DNA from: Typhlomys cinereus
Lineage: Eukaryota > Chordata > Mammalia > Rodentia > Platacanthomyidae
NCBI GenBank assembly: GCA_023101885.1
Contig: JALPQD010000142.1
Coordinates: 3,556,121 to 3,620,120, forward strand
Length of the DNA: 64,000 nucleotides
Direction of reading: 5' to 3'
Of this stretch, positions 47,458 to 58,733 are shown piece by piece; within the stretch, counting starts at the first letter, position 1; each line of letters begins with the position of its first letter. A model generated the notes under the pieces. The model was not told where the DNA came from, searched no databases, and saw only the letters and a list, made by a program, of their open reading frames with translations. The position numbers and the translations under genes were made by a program.

Positions 47458-48069
47458 ATGCCCAAGTCAAAGTGCAGATCCATGAGAAACAAAACATAGG
47501 AAGACAAATCTCCCACCGAAAGAATTAACCCCATAATGATGGATTCCAACCAGAACAAATTCACAGATAATAGCCAAGAAAGCCAGACCACACATAACGA
47601 CTTTCAAAGTATGATCATTACCATGATTAATACTATGAAAGAGGAAATCTGGGAGGAGTTAAACAACTGCATCAATCACTTTGAACAGGAACACAACAGA
47701 CACTTGGAGGAGTTGAGAAAAACAGTTCAAGAAACAAAACTAGACATAGAGCAGTTAAAACAGTCTCAGGCAGAGTTTAAAATCCAATTAAAAGACAAGT
47801 TATCTTCAACCCAAAATTCAACAGAGAATCTTATCAGCAGAACAAATGAAGCAGAAAATAGAATTTCAGATCTTGAAGACAAAGTGGGAGAAGTGAGTGA
47901 AGACTCAGTGAAGAGGTTATTAAAGCTAAAAAGATACTTAGAGACACACGCAAAGATAAATCTCTGTAATACCTACAGTAATTGCAAAGATTATAAACAG
48001 GAGAGAAGGGGAAGGAGGGTCCTGCCAGAAATAAGGAGAGAGGGGATCATGCTACAGCAGAGAAAATAG
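47458..48069 (+). pseudogene. L1 ORF1, copy H, N-terminal half joined to 3'UTR
   Basis: The original ATG (about 47460) is followed after 13 codons by TAG. A later ATG at 47536 opens 177 codons: the N-terminal region, the coiled coil (LRKTVQETKLDIEQLKQSQA, NRISDLEDKVGEVSE) to about 47940, then 40 or so residues read from 3'UTR sequence ending MLQQRK. The RRM-like and C-terminal domains are absent. If expressed it could at most make the oligomerising half of ORF1p. Confidence 0.85.
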
Positions 48070-48924
48070 GCCACCATGAAAAACTGCAATTAAAAAATAA
48101 GACATCTGGTTAAGCTCACAGACTATCCCTCCTGGTCACTTGCAACTGATGGGGTATGATCTTACCAGAAAGGGAGGGCATACAGTATGGCAGATAGAAG
48201 ATAAGCATTTTATAATGGGGGACTGACTCCTACTCTTATTCTATCTACATTTGAATCTATCCTTTTAATAAGACTCTATTTTAACAGCTTTTTATCTCTG
48301 GCCAGGGGATAGCATCCAATACCTATCAGGATGGAGCCAAGGGCATTGCAGGAGCAGCAAAATTGAAAAAAAATAAAAAAACCATAATTCAGAACATTAG
48401 AAATTATGTATCAACCACCTAGATCACGCCAGCCTAATCTCTCCTCATCCTGAAGCTCAGGGAAATTTGCGGAAGAGGGGGTGGTAAGATTGGAAGAGCA
48501 CAAGGATGGGAGGAGTCATGATATGCAAGATACTCCACACAAGTTAGGACCCAAGCAATTATAACAGGACTCTGCATGATCTGCGCAATGACAAACATAT
48601 CATTGACCCCTCAAAGTCTAGCATGGACTAAAGGCACTAGGAAGGGATTAGCAGTCACTATAGTGTTCCTATACTTAAAGGAACGCAAGAAAGAATTCTA
48701 GGAAATACCACTGACTCCTTACACCTCATCAGAGAGGAGGACCCAGAGGAAAAGTTGATATACACATTAAAAGATGCTTCAGAGATGGGGGGAGGGGGCA
48801 CTGGGAGAAAGGAAAGGGGGTAAAGGAAGAGGAAAAGGGGGGAGGGAACAGGGAGGTTGAGGGAAGGGTGGAGGGAGGGAATGGACAGGGGTACCTATTA
48901 CATTTGTATGAGGAGAAAAAAAAA
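47951..48924 (+). other. L1 3'UTR and A-tail, copy H
   Basis: All usual 3'UTR landmarks follow the deletion joint: GATAAATCTCTGTAATACC, CAGGATGGAGCCAAGGGCAT, G-rich block 48785-48890, CATTTGTATGAGGAG and an A-tail. This shows the 3' end was made by normal L1 priming. Confidence 0.88.
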
Positions 48925-49070
48925 AAGATTAAGACAGAACTTCTGTCAGTTTCTGAAATGGTCCTGCACACAATTCTGACATTTTGTACTATGTATTTTT
49001 AAGCTACATTCTCACCATCAACAAGCATAATTTTAAAATATTGGTCAACTATGAAAAATTCTTAAAAAAT

Positions 49071-49225
49071 GCTCTGTAATCTGCAATATTTGCACTCAGC
49101 TAACATTCAACTGTTTATGTTAAACTAAACAAACACATTCATCCCAATAGAATAGAAATTTATGGCATCTTTAATAAATATACATCCATACATATATACA
49201 TATATATATATCAAAAGCTTTTTTT
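49071..49225 (+). repeat. Left copy of ~150-bp target duplication around L1 copy G
   Basis: From GCTCTGTAATCTGCAATATT to TCAAAAGCTTTTTTT. The same sequence returns at 51128-51319 on the other side of copy G. The first 109 aligned bases differ at three positions by eye. Confidence 0.95.
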
Positions 49226-51127
49226 AACATTTTTATTATTATTTCCACTCATACAAACTTAATAGGTACCCTGGTTCCCTCCCTCCCTCCTCCTCTCCCT
49301 CCCTCTTCCTCTCCACCACCCCCTGCTCCCCCTCCCTTCCTCCCTCCCTCCCGATCCCCCAGTGTCTCCCCCCCCCATTCCCCAGAGAAACCTTTAATGT
49401 GCATGCCAGACTCTCCTCTGGGTCCTCCTCTCCGATGATGTACAAGGACCCAATAACATTTCTCTGAACCCTTTCCTGTGCTCCCCTTAAGCATAGGAAC
49501 ACTATTTTGGCTGTCAATCCCTTGCCTCCAAGGATTTTGGTGCCTTTAGCAAATGCTAGACTTTGTGGGGTCAATAGTGTATTGGACATTGCGTGGGGCA
49601 TGCAAAGTCCAATTATGATTGCTTTGGCCCTAACTTGTGTAGAGTAACTTGCATATCATTGCTCCTCCCATCCTTGTGCTCTTACAATCTTACTGCCCCC
49701 TCTTCCACAAATTTCCCTGAGCTTCAGGATGGGGAGAGATTAGGCTGGCCTAGTTCTAGGTGGTTGATATAAGTCTCTGAAGTTCTGAATTATGGTTCGT
49801 TGATCTTCTTTTGCAGTTTTGCTGCTCCTGCAATGCCCTTCACTCCATCCTGATGGGTATTGTATATCACCCCCTGGCCAGAGACAAAAAGCTGTTAAAC
49901 TAGAGTCTTGTTATAAGAGTATATTCAAAGATAGATGTAATAAAAGTAGGAAACCACAGTGAGGGAGTGGTCAATCACCCATTTGCAAAATGGTTACTTT
50001 TTATCTGCCAGACTACATGCCCTCCCCTTCTGGTGAGATCATACCCCCTCAGTTGTAAATGATCAGGAACAAAATCTGTGAACTTAACCAGATGTCTTAT
50101 TACTTACTTGCAGTCCTTGATGGAGGCCTATTTTCTCTGTTGTAACACGGTCCCTTCTCCTTGTTTCTGGTGTGGCCCTCCAACCCCATCCCTCATGTTC
50201 ATAATCCTTGCAATTACTGTAGGTGTTACAGAGATTTATCTTTGAGTGTCTCTAGGTGGGCTGGGTGGGTTTGGCACTAGGAGCCACCTATTAGGGAGTA
50301 CATCTGGCGCTTAATTTTCTGGGTCTGGGATACTTCACTTAATATAATTGTTTCTAATGACATCCATTTCCTGGCAAATTCCAGTAATTCATCATTTTTG
50401 ATGGCTGAGTAGTACTCCATTGTATAGATGTACCACCTTTTCCTTATGCACTCGTCAACTGTTGGACATTTGGGTTGGTTCCATGTCTTTGCTATTGTAA
50501 ACAGTGCTGCTATGAACATGGTCGTGCTTGTGCTATCGAGGTGAACCTCTGCTGCATGAGGGGTTATTCTCAAAAGTGGAATCGCAGGGTCATATGGCAT
50601 TTCAATCTTTAATTTCTTTAAGAATCTCCAGACGGCTCGCCAGAGTGGCTGTATGAGCCTGCATTCCCACCAGCAATGTAGGAGAGTTCCTCTCTCTCTC
50701 CGCATCCTCTCCATCATTTGTTGTTGTTTGTGTTGTGGATTTTTGCCATCCTGACCGGGGTGAGATGATATCTCAGGAAAATTTTGATTTGCATTTCCCT
50801 GATGGCTAAGGAAGTGGAGCATTTTTTAAGATATTTGTTAGACATTTTAATTTCATCCCTGGTAGTTTCTTTTAAGTTCCAGGGCCCATTTTTTAATTGG
50901 GCCATGAGTTTCCTTGGTGTTTAGTTTTCTAAGTTCTTTGTGCACTCTGGATAATAGAGCTCTATCAGATATGTGGTTAGTGAAGATTTTCTCCCATTCT
51001 GTGGGTTGCATTTGAGCTCCTGTTACAATCTCCTTATCTGAACAGAAGCTTTTTAATTTCACAAGATCCCAACTGTTGAGAGTTGGTAGCAGTGACTGTG
51101 CCATTGGATGTCTGTTTAGGAACTGTT
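49226..51127 (-). mobile_element. L1 copy G, 5'-truncated, minus strand
   Basis: On the plus strand it starts with the complement of the L1 A-tail and 3' end (ATTATTATTTCCACTCATAC) and passes through the C-rich complement of the G-rich block (49270-49390) and the 3'UTR. It enters the end of ORF2 and stops inside ORF2 at CAACAGTTCCTAAACAGACA (read on minus) at 51127. It is flanked by a direct duplication of about 150 bp. It looks young because ORF2 blocks are still mostly readable. Confidence 0.95.
50277..51127 (-). pseudogene. L1 ORF2 C-terminal remnant, copy G
   Basis: Three overlapping frames cover the end of ORF2: SLLPTLNSWDLVKLKSFCSD, then the block before the cysteine motif, then [20 protein letters not shown] and the terminal MYSLIGGS. 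Frame changes near 50860 and 50715 break it. No endonuclease or RT domain is present. Confidence 0.9.
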
Positions 51128-51267
51128 GCTCTGTAATCTGCAATATTTGCACTCATCTAAAATTCAACTGTTTATGTTAAACTAAACAAACACATTCATC
51201 CCATTAGAATAGAAATTTATGGCATCTTTAATAAATGATCCATCCATCCATACATACATACACACAT

Positions 51268-51308
<41 letters not shown>

Positions 51309-51319
51309 AAAGCTTTTTT
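51128..51319 (+). repeat. Right copy of target duplication, with expanded AT/ACAT repeat
   Basis: Matches 49071-49225. It is longer because the CATACATA/ACACATACA and AT repeat (51241-51306) has expanded relative to the left copy. It ends CTCAAAGCTTTTTTAAAAAC, which gives a TTTTT/AAAAAA-type nick for a minus-strand L1. Confidence 0.95.
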
Positions 51320-51477
51320 AAAAACAAAGTTATTGATGATTTACTTATTGTTAGTAAATTTGCTTACTATTATTCTATACTTTGGATTATATAAAAATTT
51401 CTTTGGCGAAATGTTCTACAATTGGAAAATATGTGTAAAACTTTTTACATTATTTAAGTAAGTAGAACAACCTGTCT

Positions 51478-51836
51478 AGGGCCATAGAGATGACTTAGTG
51501 GTTAGAGTGGTTAGTTTGCCTCACCAAAGCACCAGAGTACAGGATGCAGGTAGATCCCAAGTAAATTCTGCATCAGTCGTCTACCTTTATGCAATTCTAG
51601 TCCCAGAATTAAGTCTGAAAAACCCAAGAGCAAGGTTTCTAGCCAAACTAGCCTGCAGATAAGCTCTGGAATGAACATATCCAGCCTTAAACAGCAAGGT
51701 TGAAAAATTGTCAAAGATGATTTCCTATACCCACCTCACGTCACCACATGCAGGTACTATTACATGCATGTGCATCAGTGCATATGTACACACACTCACA
51801 GAGAGAGAGATTGAGAGAGAACAAAGAAAAGAGAGA
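51478..51836 (+). repeat. Possible tRNA-derived SINE ending in GA/GATA repeat
   Basis: The head GGCCATAGAGATGACTTAGT resembles a worn SINE box A region, with a long body and a CA/GA-rich tail that runs into the GATA repeat. The family match is uncertain. Confidence 0.45.
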
Positions 51837-51837
51837 A

Positions 51838-51875
<38 letters not shown>
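51837..51875. repeat. (GATA)n microsatellite
   Basis: About nine uninterrupted GATA units. Confidence 0.97.
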
Positions 51876-54800
51876 GAATAGATGATAGATAGGCTTGTAC
51901 ATTTGCATGTAAAAAAGATATCCATATACAATTACATACCCTACATACACACACAGACTGTCTACTAAACAATTATGCAACACTGTTTCAAAACAGCATT
52001 GTGTCTTGTATTCCATGAGTATCTGAAAAGGTGCTAAGTGACACAATCATCAATGAAGTCCTGTAACAGACATTTCTCCATTACAAACAGTGAGCTGTAC
52101 AAGGGAACTTGTATTATATAGATCCCCATTGAGAACAAACTTTTGAAATGGCAAAAAAGCACCAATTTCACACAGTGTGATAGCATACTAATGGCTTCCC
52201 TATTAGGCTATAACATTTGGGAATGCTTCTAGCAGATCCAAATTCCACGAAATTAGGAGTTATTAACTGAAAACAAAAGCAGTCTAAGTTGCTTTTGCAT
52301 GCAAAATCTGTGTCTTCACATAAGATCCAACCCATTCTTTATCACATCCATACTACTTTTTGTTTGTCTTTTCCTCATCAAGACCTCAGTTTCCTCACAA
52401 GCAAGCCTCATCTTTCATAGGTCCCTTCTCACACTTCAACCCCATGCTCAGTTTTTTCTCAAGTTTTCTGTGCCAGAATACGTTGAACTGGGTTTAATTG
52501 GCATGTCTGGACTTAAAACAGACTTGCTTCTTCTACAAAGCAGATACATTTTCTGTATTTATTTATTTATTCAATAAATTCTTTCCAAGTTCCTCATTAC
52601 TCTCATGCTTAACATACTTCCAAAAGATATGCCCAAAGTTTTATTTTAAAAATTAAAACATTTTCCTGCAACCTTCCCATTAAGGGTATGCAGATTTTAA
52701 GGTACATACCACATATGTTTTGCAGATACAGGAAGATGTTGTGAAACAAGAATTTATTTATTCTTAATCTTTCATTAGCAGCCATTGTAAACACATTCAT
52801 ATGTGTTCAATGCTTTTGGATGGTGGTGTGATTGGAGAATTTCTTGAGACTGACTTTCTGGGCTGAAGTAAACAAGACTTAGACACTGAAATCCTTATCT
52901 TTAAAATGTACAGCAATTGTTACTGTGTAAGATAATTTCAATAATGCAAAATAATGGAAAAGAATTTGCATAGATCAATATATTAAAAAATGACTAATCA
53001 ATGAAACCAAGTGTGAAGATCTTGATAAATATTTCAATTCATTCTCCTAAGAGTCTGGGCATTCTTGAGCTATTATTTCTCTAAAGAGCCATAGTAAAGT
53101 GGGCAGCTGGTACTCCCATTGGATACATATAACAGCTTTCTCACAACTTCCATGCAAGTTCCTACATAATTGGAATTTTGGATGAGGTGACAATTGCTTC
53201 CAAGTTTTCTGTCAGTTATTCTCTGGGGCATCATTCAAAATACTGTATAAAACAACTGGTACAATAGGTGCCAACCAATCACAGCACATCTCTACCCATT
53301 GAGAACAGACAACAGCCATAAACAACCCACAAAGCAACCTGGCTAGAACCAGATCTGGCTGTGCAGGAATTCTCATTAAATGGAGAGAGTGTTTACTCTG
53401 GAACACCACACTTGTTTCATAGTACACTTAGCTAAACGTAAAAGAAAGAAAATGCACTCTGATTTTTGTTCCCTTACTTCCTTTTAACATCAAATACAAA
53501 GATATTCAAAGAGCCATTACGGGGACAGAAGTTAAATCAGAACTGGAAGCATTATTTTGGCATGCCAATTTTCAAGCATGTGGAATTTTAATACTGTATA
53601 TAAAGTGCATATAAAATATAATAGTACTGGTATTACACAGAATAAAATAATTTGGCTGCAAACAGCAATGAGAGTAAAATGATACCTTCTCTGGAAAATT
53701 TTAGCATCATCCTGCATATTCTTTAATTTCTTGCTTAGATGCCAATACGCTCCTATAAATTGAGACTCTTCAAGTATATTTTTTCAGTTTCATAAACACA
53801 TAGGAAGTATTGTAATAATTCCACTGCTATTCTAATTCTTGTTGCTAATTTTTATTGCTATTTTCTTTATTGCTATCAAGATTAAAAAGTCACCAACAGG
53901 AGACGGTGAAGCAGATAAGAAGTGAGTGTTTCTCATGAATTTGACCTATTGTGTAATTTCTATGTGATCCTCCAAGCTGCAACCACACTAGACAAGAGTT
54001 ACCACCCCTAAGCTTAGTATTGGTATTTTAGCCTAGGTGAGCTCACATCTGAGAGGAAAATAACTCAACATTTCCTTACTACACAAAAATGACTAGAGGT
54101 GTATCTCTTTTTCCTTTCACTCACATGCTTGTATTTTAACATCTTAACATTTTATCATCTTAGGATAATATATTCTGTACTTAATTGTAAAATAAGTTTC
54201 CAGAGTTTAAAATGGTGTGTCCAGATAAATGAAATAAAGTTATATTTGGCCTTCCACTCATACTTATAATATAAAAATATGTAAGAGCCATTTTTATAAA
54301 GGACTAAAAGACTTCAAGCATATTATACATTCATATGCACATGATATTTATTCTGTAAGAACTTCTATTAATGATAAAATAAAACCCCAGGACAGGAACA
54401 AACCAACATATTTTGAATATTTCCACTGTTTTTCTAGGAAAATTCAGCCAATATCCAGAGGAATATAATCTATGGTAATTGCCTTAGTGGACTTAGTGGA
54501 GGATTCTCAGTTTTATTCACAAAGTTCTTCCTTTTCTTTTTAGTTCAGATTAAGAACTGTGAGGCTGGAGCCATTATGTTTATTTTATCACTTTTAATGC
54601 AAAGATTATTACTGTAATTTACATATCTCACTAAGAGCCAAAAGTTTCCTGCTGTGGTTTTTTCCACCAATGTGCTACAAATTAACAACCCAGCTACATT
54701 AAAGTAAATGAAAAAAAAAAGTTAATTCTTTTCAATATAAGGAAATTATCTGCCCATGAGACTATATAATTCCCTCAATATGATTCCTGGAAACAAGAAA

Positions 54801-55887
54801 AGTGAGTTTTTGTGTAAACTACATTAATGTTTTAGGGCAATGTAAAAGAGTAACATAAATCTTAAGAAAATATAGTAAAATCAATGTTGATATACAGAAA
54901 TGAAAGCATTAACTTTGAGGTTGTGAACCATGCCAAAGTTGCTAGAGAAAAAAATGTGTATGCCAATAGTATTTTCAAAAGCTACTAAGACCTTAATTAT
55001 CTTGCATTTATCACAGTAACTATGAAACTTCTTCCTTATTTTCAATTTATAACATCAAATTTCTGTGTACAACTAATTCATTACATTAGTTGGGAGTGCC
55101 TTCATTTTTACAAAGAAATGTCACTTGTAGAAGAACAAGCTCTCACACCTCAGCAAGTACCAGTGGAGTAATGGAGTTTTCTGGGCTTTATATCTTCATG
55201 GGAATGTCCACATCAACTAAGTGACCTTTTATTGCCCATGGCATTCACAGTATCTATTATGAAAACAGAAAAATAGTTTCAAGACTCAGTGACTTATCTG
55301 TAATTGATTCATAATTTAAGCATTTCATTTTGCTCCTGCCATTTTCTTAATTTTTCTTTTATAGATGAGTCCATCTCAGATTTTACTTTAGATACCTCTA
55401 TCTTGAATCAGATAACTTTTTCTAGGCATTTTTGTTTCAAGGCATTGATGTCCATTCCAAAAACCTTAAATTGCGTGTTCTTGTGCTATAAAAACCTTTC
55501 AGAAGGATTTTTGAGATGCCATTAATGTTTCTGAAAATGAAACGTATCTGTTGGTTTTGATTTTTTTTTCCATAAGGATGACTGAAATCTATAAGGGGAA
55601 AGATCTTTGTTGCCTATGCTTGCCCACACTTAGACCATATCTGAACAAGAGTATCATTATTAAGATAATGGCTCACCTCAAATCATAGAAGCTATTTCTT
55701 CTATTTTGTAGACAGTTTGCTGTGATATATATAGAATAGCATAGCTTCAATAATTCACAGAATGCCTACCTCTATGCTAAAATTATCAAATTGCTTTGTT
55801 AGGTCTATATTCTCTGGACTAATGTAGACATCTTTGAATATTTTTAGTTAATTTTCATGAAGCGTCACAGAGGGGTTCAGCTTCATT
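51876..55887. other. Single-copy AT-rich stretch, no feature seen
   Basis: No gene, RNA or recognisable repeat. Short open frames (for example 52299-52577, 53212-53427, 55304-55525) show no motifs. Confidence 0.5.
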
Positions 55888-57198
55888 ATTCTACATGTAT
55901 GACTTTTTAATTTTGGTACCTGTTAAAAATATCTTACTGTAAGTGAATGAGTTTATATCTAGAATTTCAGTTCTAATCCACTGATCTATATCTCTGTTTT
56001 GGAGCCAGTACTTTGCTGTTTTATTGCTATGGATTTCTAGAAATGTAAGGTCCAGTTTAATGATATCTCCCACAGAGTTTTTATTACTCTGGATTGCTTT
56101 TGTTTTTTAGGACTTTTATATTTTCATGTGAATTTGAGATTGTTTTACCAATTTTTGTGAAGAATTAAGTTGGAATTTTTATTGGCATTGAATCTCTGTA
56201 TTGTTTTCAGTAGTAGGATGATCATTTTTACAATGTTAATTCTACTGAATAAATTAGATCTTTCTATCTTCTGGGGTTTTCTCTAATCACTTTCTTTAGA
56301 GTTTTAAAGTTTTCATGGTACAGGTCTTTCACATCATTGGTTAAATTTATACCAAAGTATTTCCTTTTTTGAGGGGATCTATGGCAAATAGAATTGTTTC
56401 CCTCAGGTTTCTCTTGCTTTGTTCATCCTTGGTGTATAGTAAAGCCACTGATTTTTGAACATTAATTTTAGAGCTTATCACTGTACTGAACATATTTATG
56501 AATTCTAAATTTCCTGATGGAATCTATGAGTGTTTTCATGTCATCTGCATCTTTGACAGCTTCTTTTCTTGTTTGTGTCCATTTTATCTTTACCATTCTT
56601 GTCTTTTGGCTCTAGTGAAAACTCTGAATTGTTAAATTTTAAATAGAAGGGCTGAGAGTAGACAGCCATGTCTAGTTCATGAACTAAGTGGTTATATTTA
56701 TAACAATTTAGAATGATTTTTGCTATAAATTTGTTGTATATGGCCTTGATTTGTTACTATACATTTGTTCCATACCTAATGTCTCCAGAACTTTTATCAT
56801 AAAAAGGTGTTGAATTGTGTCAAAAGCATTTTTTCATTCACTAAGAGAATCATGTAACTTTTGTCTTTCCATTTCTTTATATGATGAACTATATTTATTG
56901 ATTTATGTATATTGAACCCACCTTGTGTTTCAAGAATAACTCCAGTCTCTTCAAAATGACTGATCTTTAAACCAATTGTCCTAGACCAGCATTTACTTAA
57001 TAAGACCTCAAATGCACAGGGGAAAAAAACAAATGAAGACTCAACAAGTATGATTTCATGAAATTGAAAAGATTCTGTTTGGCAAAAGATATTTATAATT
57101 GATCAAAAAACAAATCACAAAGTGGAAGAAAATCTGCTCTCAACAGATCTGATAATCTTAATATCAGACTACACAAAGAACTCAAAAAATTTAACACT
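55888..57198 (-). mobile_element. Old L1 with 5' inversion, left part (host of copy E)
   Basis: 55888-56947 is diverged ORF2 RT-region sequence in minus orientation: TTTGGAGCCAGTACTTTGC, ATGTCATCTGCATCTTTGAC over the FADD site, and ATTGAACCCACCTTGTG. At about 56948 orientation flips to plus (CCAATTGTCCTAGACCAGC, then CAACAAGTATGATTTCATG), which is the end of ORF2. The plus part is cut at 57198 by copy E and resumes at 63655. This is the layout of a twin-primed insertion. Confidence 0.82.
57184..57198 (+). repeat. Left target-site duplication of L1 copy E
   Basis: AAAAAATTTAACACT is repeated exactly at 63640-63654 after the A-tail of copy E. Joining the two flanks restores old L1 ORF2 sequence (TTTAACACTAAGGAAGT). 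Confidence 0.95.
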
Positions 57199-57618
57199 CC
57201 ATGCCGACGCCCCCATCCTCCCCTTACCCCACCCCACTCCACAGATCCGGACTCGCGCGTGGTCCAGCCGGCCCTCACCCCTTGACTCTAGGTAAGCCCC
57301 GCCCACGCCCGCCCACTAGAACCCCAGGTCAGCCCAAAGGGACCCGGCTCTGACTCCCACCATCCAGCCGGAGCCCCGCGCAGGGCCGAGGGACTAGGAA
57401 GACCTCCCCCTGTGCCCGGGCCCCACCCCAGCTGCCCTCGGGTTAAATAGCTCCATGCCTTTCACCCCACCCCGCTCCTCTGGTCGGGACTCGCGCGCAG
57501 TCCAGCCTGGGCCTCACCCGGCGACTCTAGGTAAGCTCTGTCCCTGCTCACCCCCAGAACCCCTAGGCCAAATAATTCAGTTTAGTGAAATTGAAAGATC
57601 TTAAGAGTTAAAACGACA
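57199..57618 (+). promoter_or_regulatory. L1 5'UTR with two promoter monomers, copy E
   Basis: GC- and CpG-rich. Each of two units ends in GACTCTAGGTAAGC (57284 and 57523; period 239), preceded by GGACTCGCGCG and a TCCAGCC.G block and followed by CCCC..AGAACCCC. Both units carry the donor-like AG|GTAAGC. GGTTAAATAG at 57441-57450 is a TATA-like word conserved in A and B. The leader ends in the tether CAAATAATTCAGTTTAGTG before ORF1. Promoter function is inferred from rodent L1 monomers. Confidence 0.82.
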
Positions 57619-58683
57619 ATGCCAAAGTCAAAGTGCAAATCCATGAGAAGCAACACTCAAGTAAACAAATTTCCCACTGAAGAAATTAATCCCATAATGT
57701 TAGACTCCAACCAGAACAAACCCACGGAAAAAGGCCAAGAAAGCCTCACCCAGGATAACGACTTTCAGAATATGGTCATTACCATGTTCAATACTATGAA
57801 AGAGGAAATCAGGGAAGAATTACATAATCGAATCAATCGCTTTGAAGAGGAACACAACAGACAATTGGAGGAGTTGAGAAAAACAGTGCAAGAAACAAAA
57901 ACTGGCATAGAGCAGTTAAAACAGACTCAAGCAGAGTTTAAAACTGAGCTACAAGACAAGTTATCTTCAACCCAGAATTCTACAGAGAGCCTTATCAACA
58001 AAACTAACGAAGCAGAAAACAGAATTTCAGACCTTGAAGATAAAGTGGGAGTACTAACCAGCTCAATGGAAGAGGTTGTTAAAGCCAAAAAGATACTTGA
58101 CAGAAATATCCAAGAGATATGGGACACCCTGAAAAAGCCTAACATGCGTATTCATGGAATACCAGAGCAAGAATCTCAAAATACCACCCCTGAGGAAATT
58201 TTTCAAATGATCATCAAGGAAAACTTTCCTCATCTAAAAAAAGAGAGGCCCATTCACATACAACAGGCATTCCACACCCCAAACAGATATGACCAAAACA
58301 GAAGCACGCCACGGCAAATAATAGTTAAAGCACTCCACATTCAAGATAAAGAACTGGTGCTGAGAGCTTCAAGGGAGAAAAAACAAGTCACTTTTAAAGG
58401 TAAATCTATTAAAATAACAAATGATTTCTCAGTCGAAACAGTAAAAGCAAGAAGAGCTTGGAGAGACGTACTTCAAGAATTGAATGAGCAAAAATGTCAA
58501 CCCAGGCTGATTTACCCTGCAAAACTATCAGTCATGATCGAGGGAGAAAGAAAAACTTTCCAGCACAATGACAACTTGAAGAGATACATGTCCACCAAAC
58601 TAGGCCTTCAAAAAATGCTAGAAATGATACTCAAGCGTGAAGAAAAAAACAGGCATATCCAGGAGAACAGAAGGCAAATATAA
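57619..58683 (+). CDS. L1 ORF1 protein (354 aa, intact frame), copy E
   Basis: Full-length ORF1p, the trimeric RNA-binding chaperone of the L1 particle. The N-terminus is MPKSKCKSMRSNTQ. A coiled coil spans about residues 60-170 with NRISDLEDKV at 134-143. The RRM-like domain starts at NMRIHGIPE (175-183) and contains QIIVKALHIQDKELVLRASR. The basic C-terminal domain (about 275-345) contains KARRAWRDVLQELNEQKCQP and PAKLSVMIEGER. It ends RHIQENRRQI followed by TAA. The start is fixed by agreement with copies A and B. It lies 50 bases before the ORF2 ATG, the usual L1 dicistronic spacing. Its length fits mammalian ORF1p, which is typically 340-370 aa. Confidence 0.95.
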   Translation: MPKSKCKSMRSNTQVNKFPTEEINPIMLDSNQNKPTEKGQESLTQDNDFQNMVITMFNTMKEEIREELHNRINRFEEEHNRQLEELRKTVQETKTGIEQLKQTQAEFKTELQDKLSSTQNSTESLINKTNEAENRISDLEDKVGVLTSSMEEVVKAKKILDRNIQEIWDTLKKPNMRIHGIPEQESQNTTPEEIFQMIIKENFPHLKKERPIHIQQAFHTPNRYDQNRSTPRQIIVKALHIQDKELVLRASREKKQVTFKGKSIKITNDFSVETVKARRAWRDVLQELNEQKCQPRLIYPAKLSVMIEGERKTFQHNDNLKRYMSTKLGLQKMLEMILKREEKNRHIQENRRQI

Positions 58684-58733
58684 CACCATTAAAAACGAAG
58701 CAATATACTTATAAAAGCTACTAAACATAATAA

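Larger units (their letters stand above)
46610..48924 (+). mobile_element. L1 copy H, internally deleted: 5'UTR + half ORF1 + 3'UTR
   Basis: One insertion flanked by AAGATTAA (46602-46609 and 48925-48932), with a final A-tail before the right copy. It contains an unusual 5'UTR (46610-47457) and ORF1 from its start codon to the end of the coiled coil. It then passes directly into the 3'UTR at about 47942-47950. The second half of ORF1 and all of ORF2, about 4.4 kb in the coordinates of copy E, are missing. At the joint, ORF1 reads GATACTT.GAGA and the intact 3'UTR reads CTTGAGACAC, so the parents share CTTGAGA microhomology. No GT-AG pair fits splicing at the joint. Confidence 0.9.

Noticed and set aside
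47935..47955. Splicing as the cause of the copy H joint
   Set aside because: The ORF1 side lacks a GT at the break and the 3'UTR side lacks an AG. Shared CTTGAGA microhomology explains the joint better.
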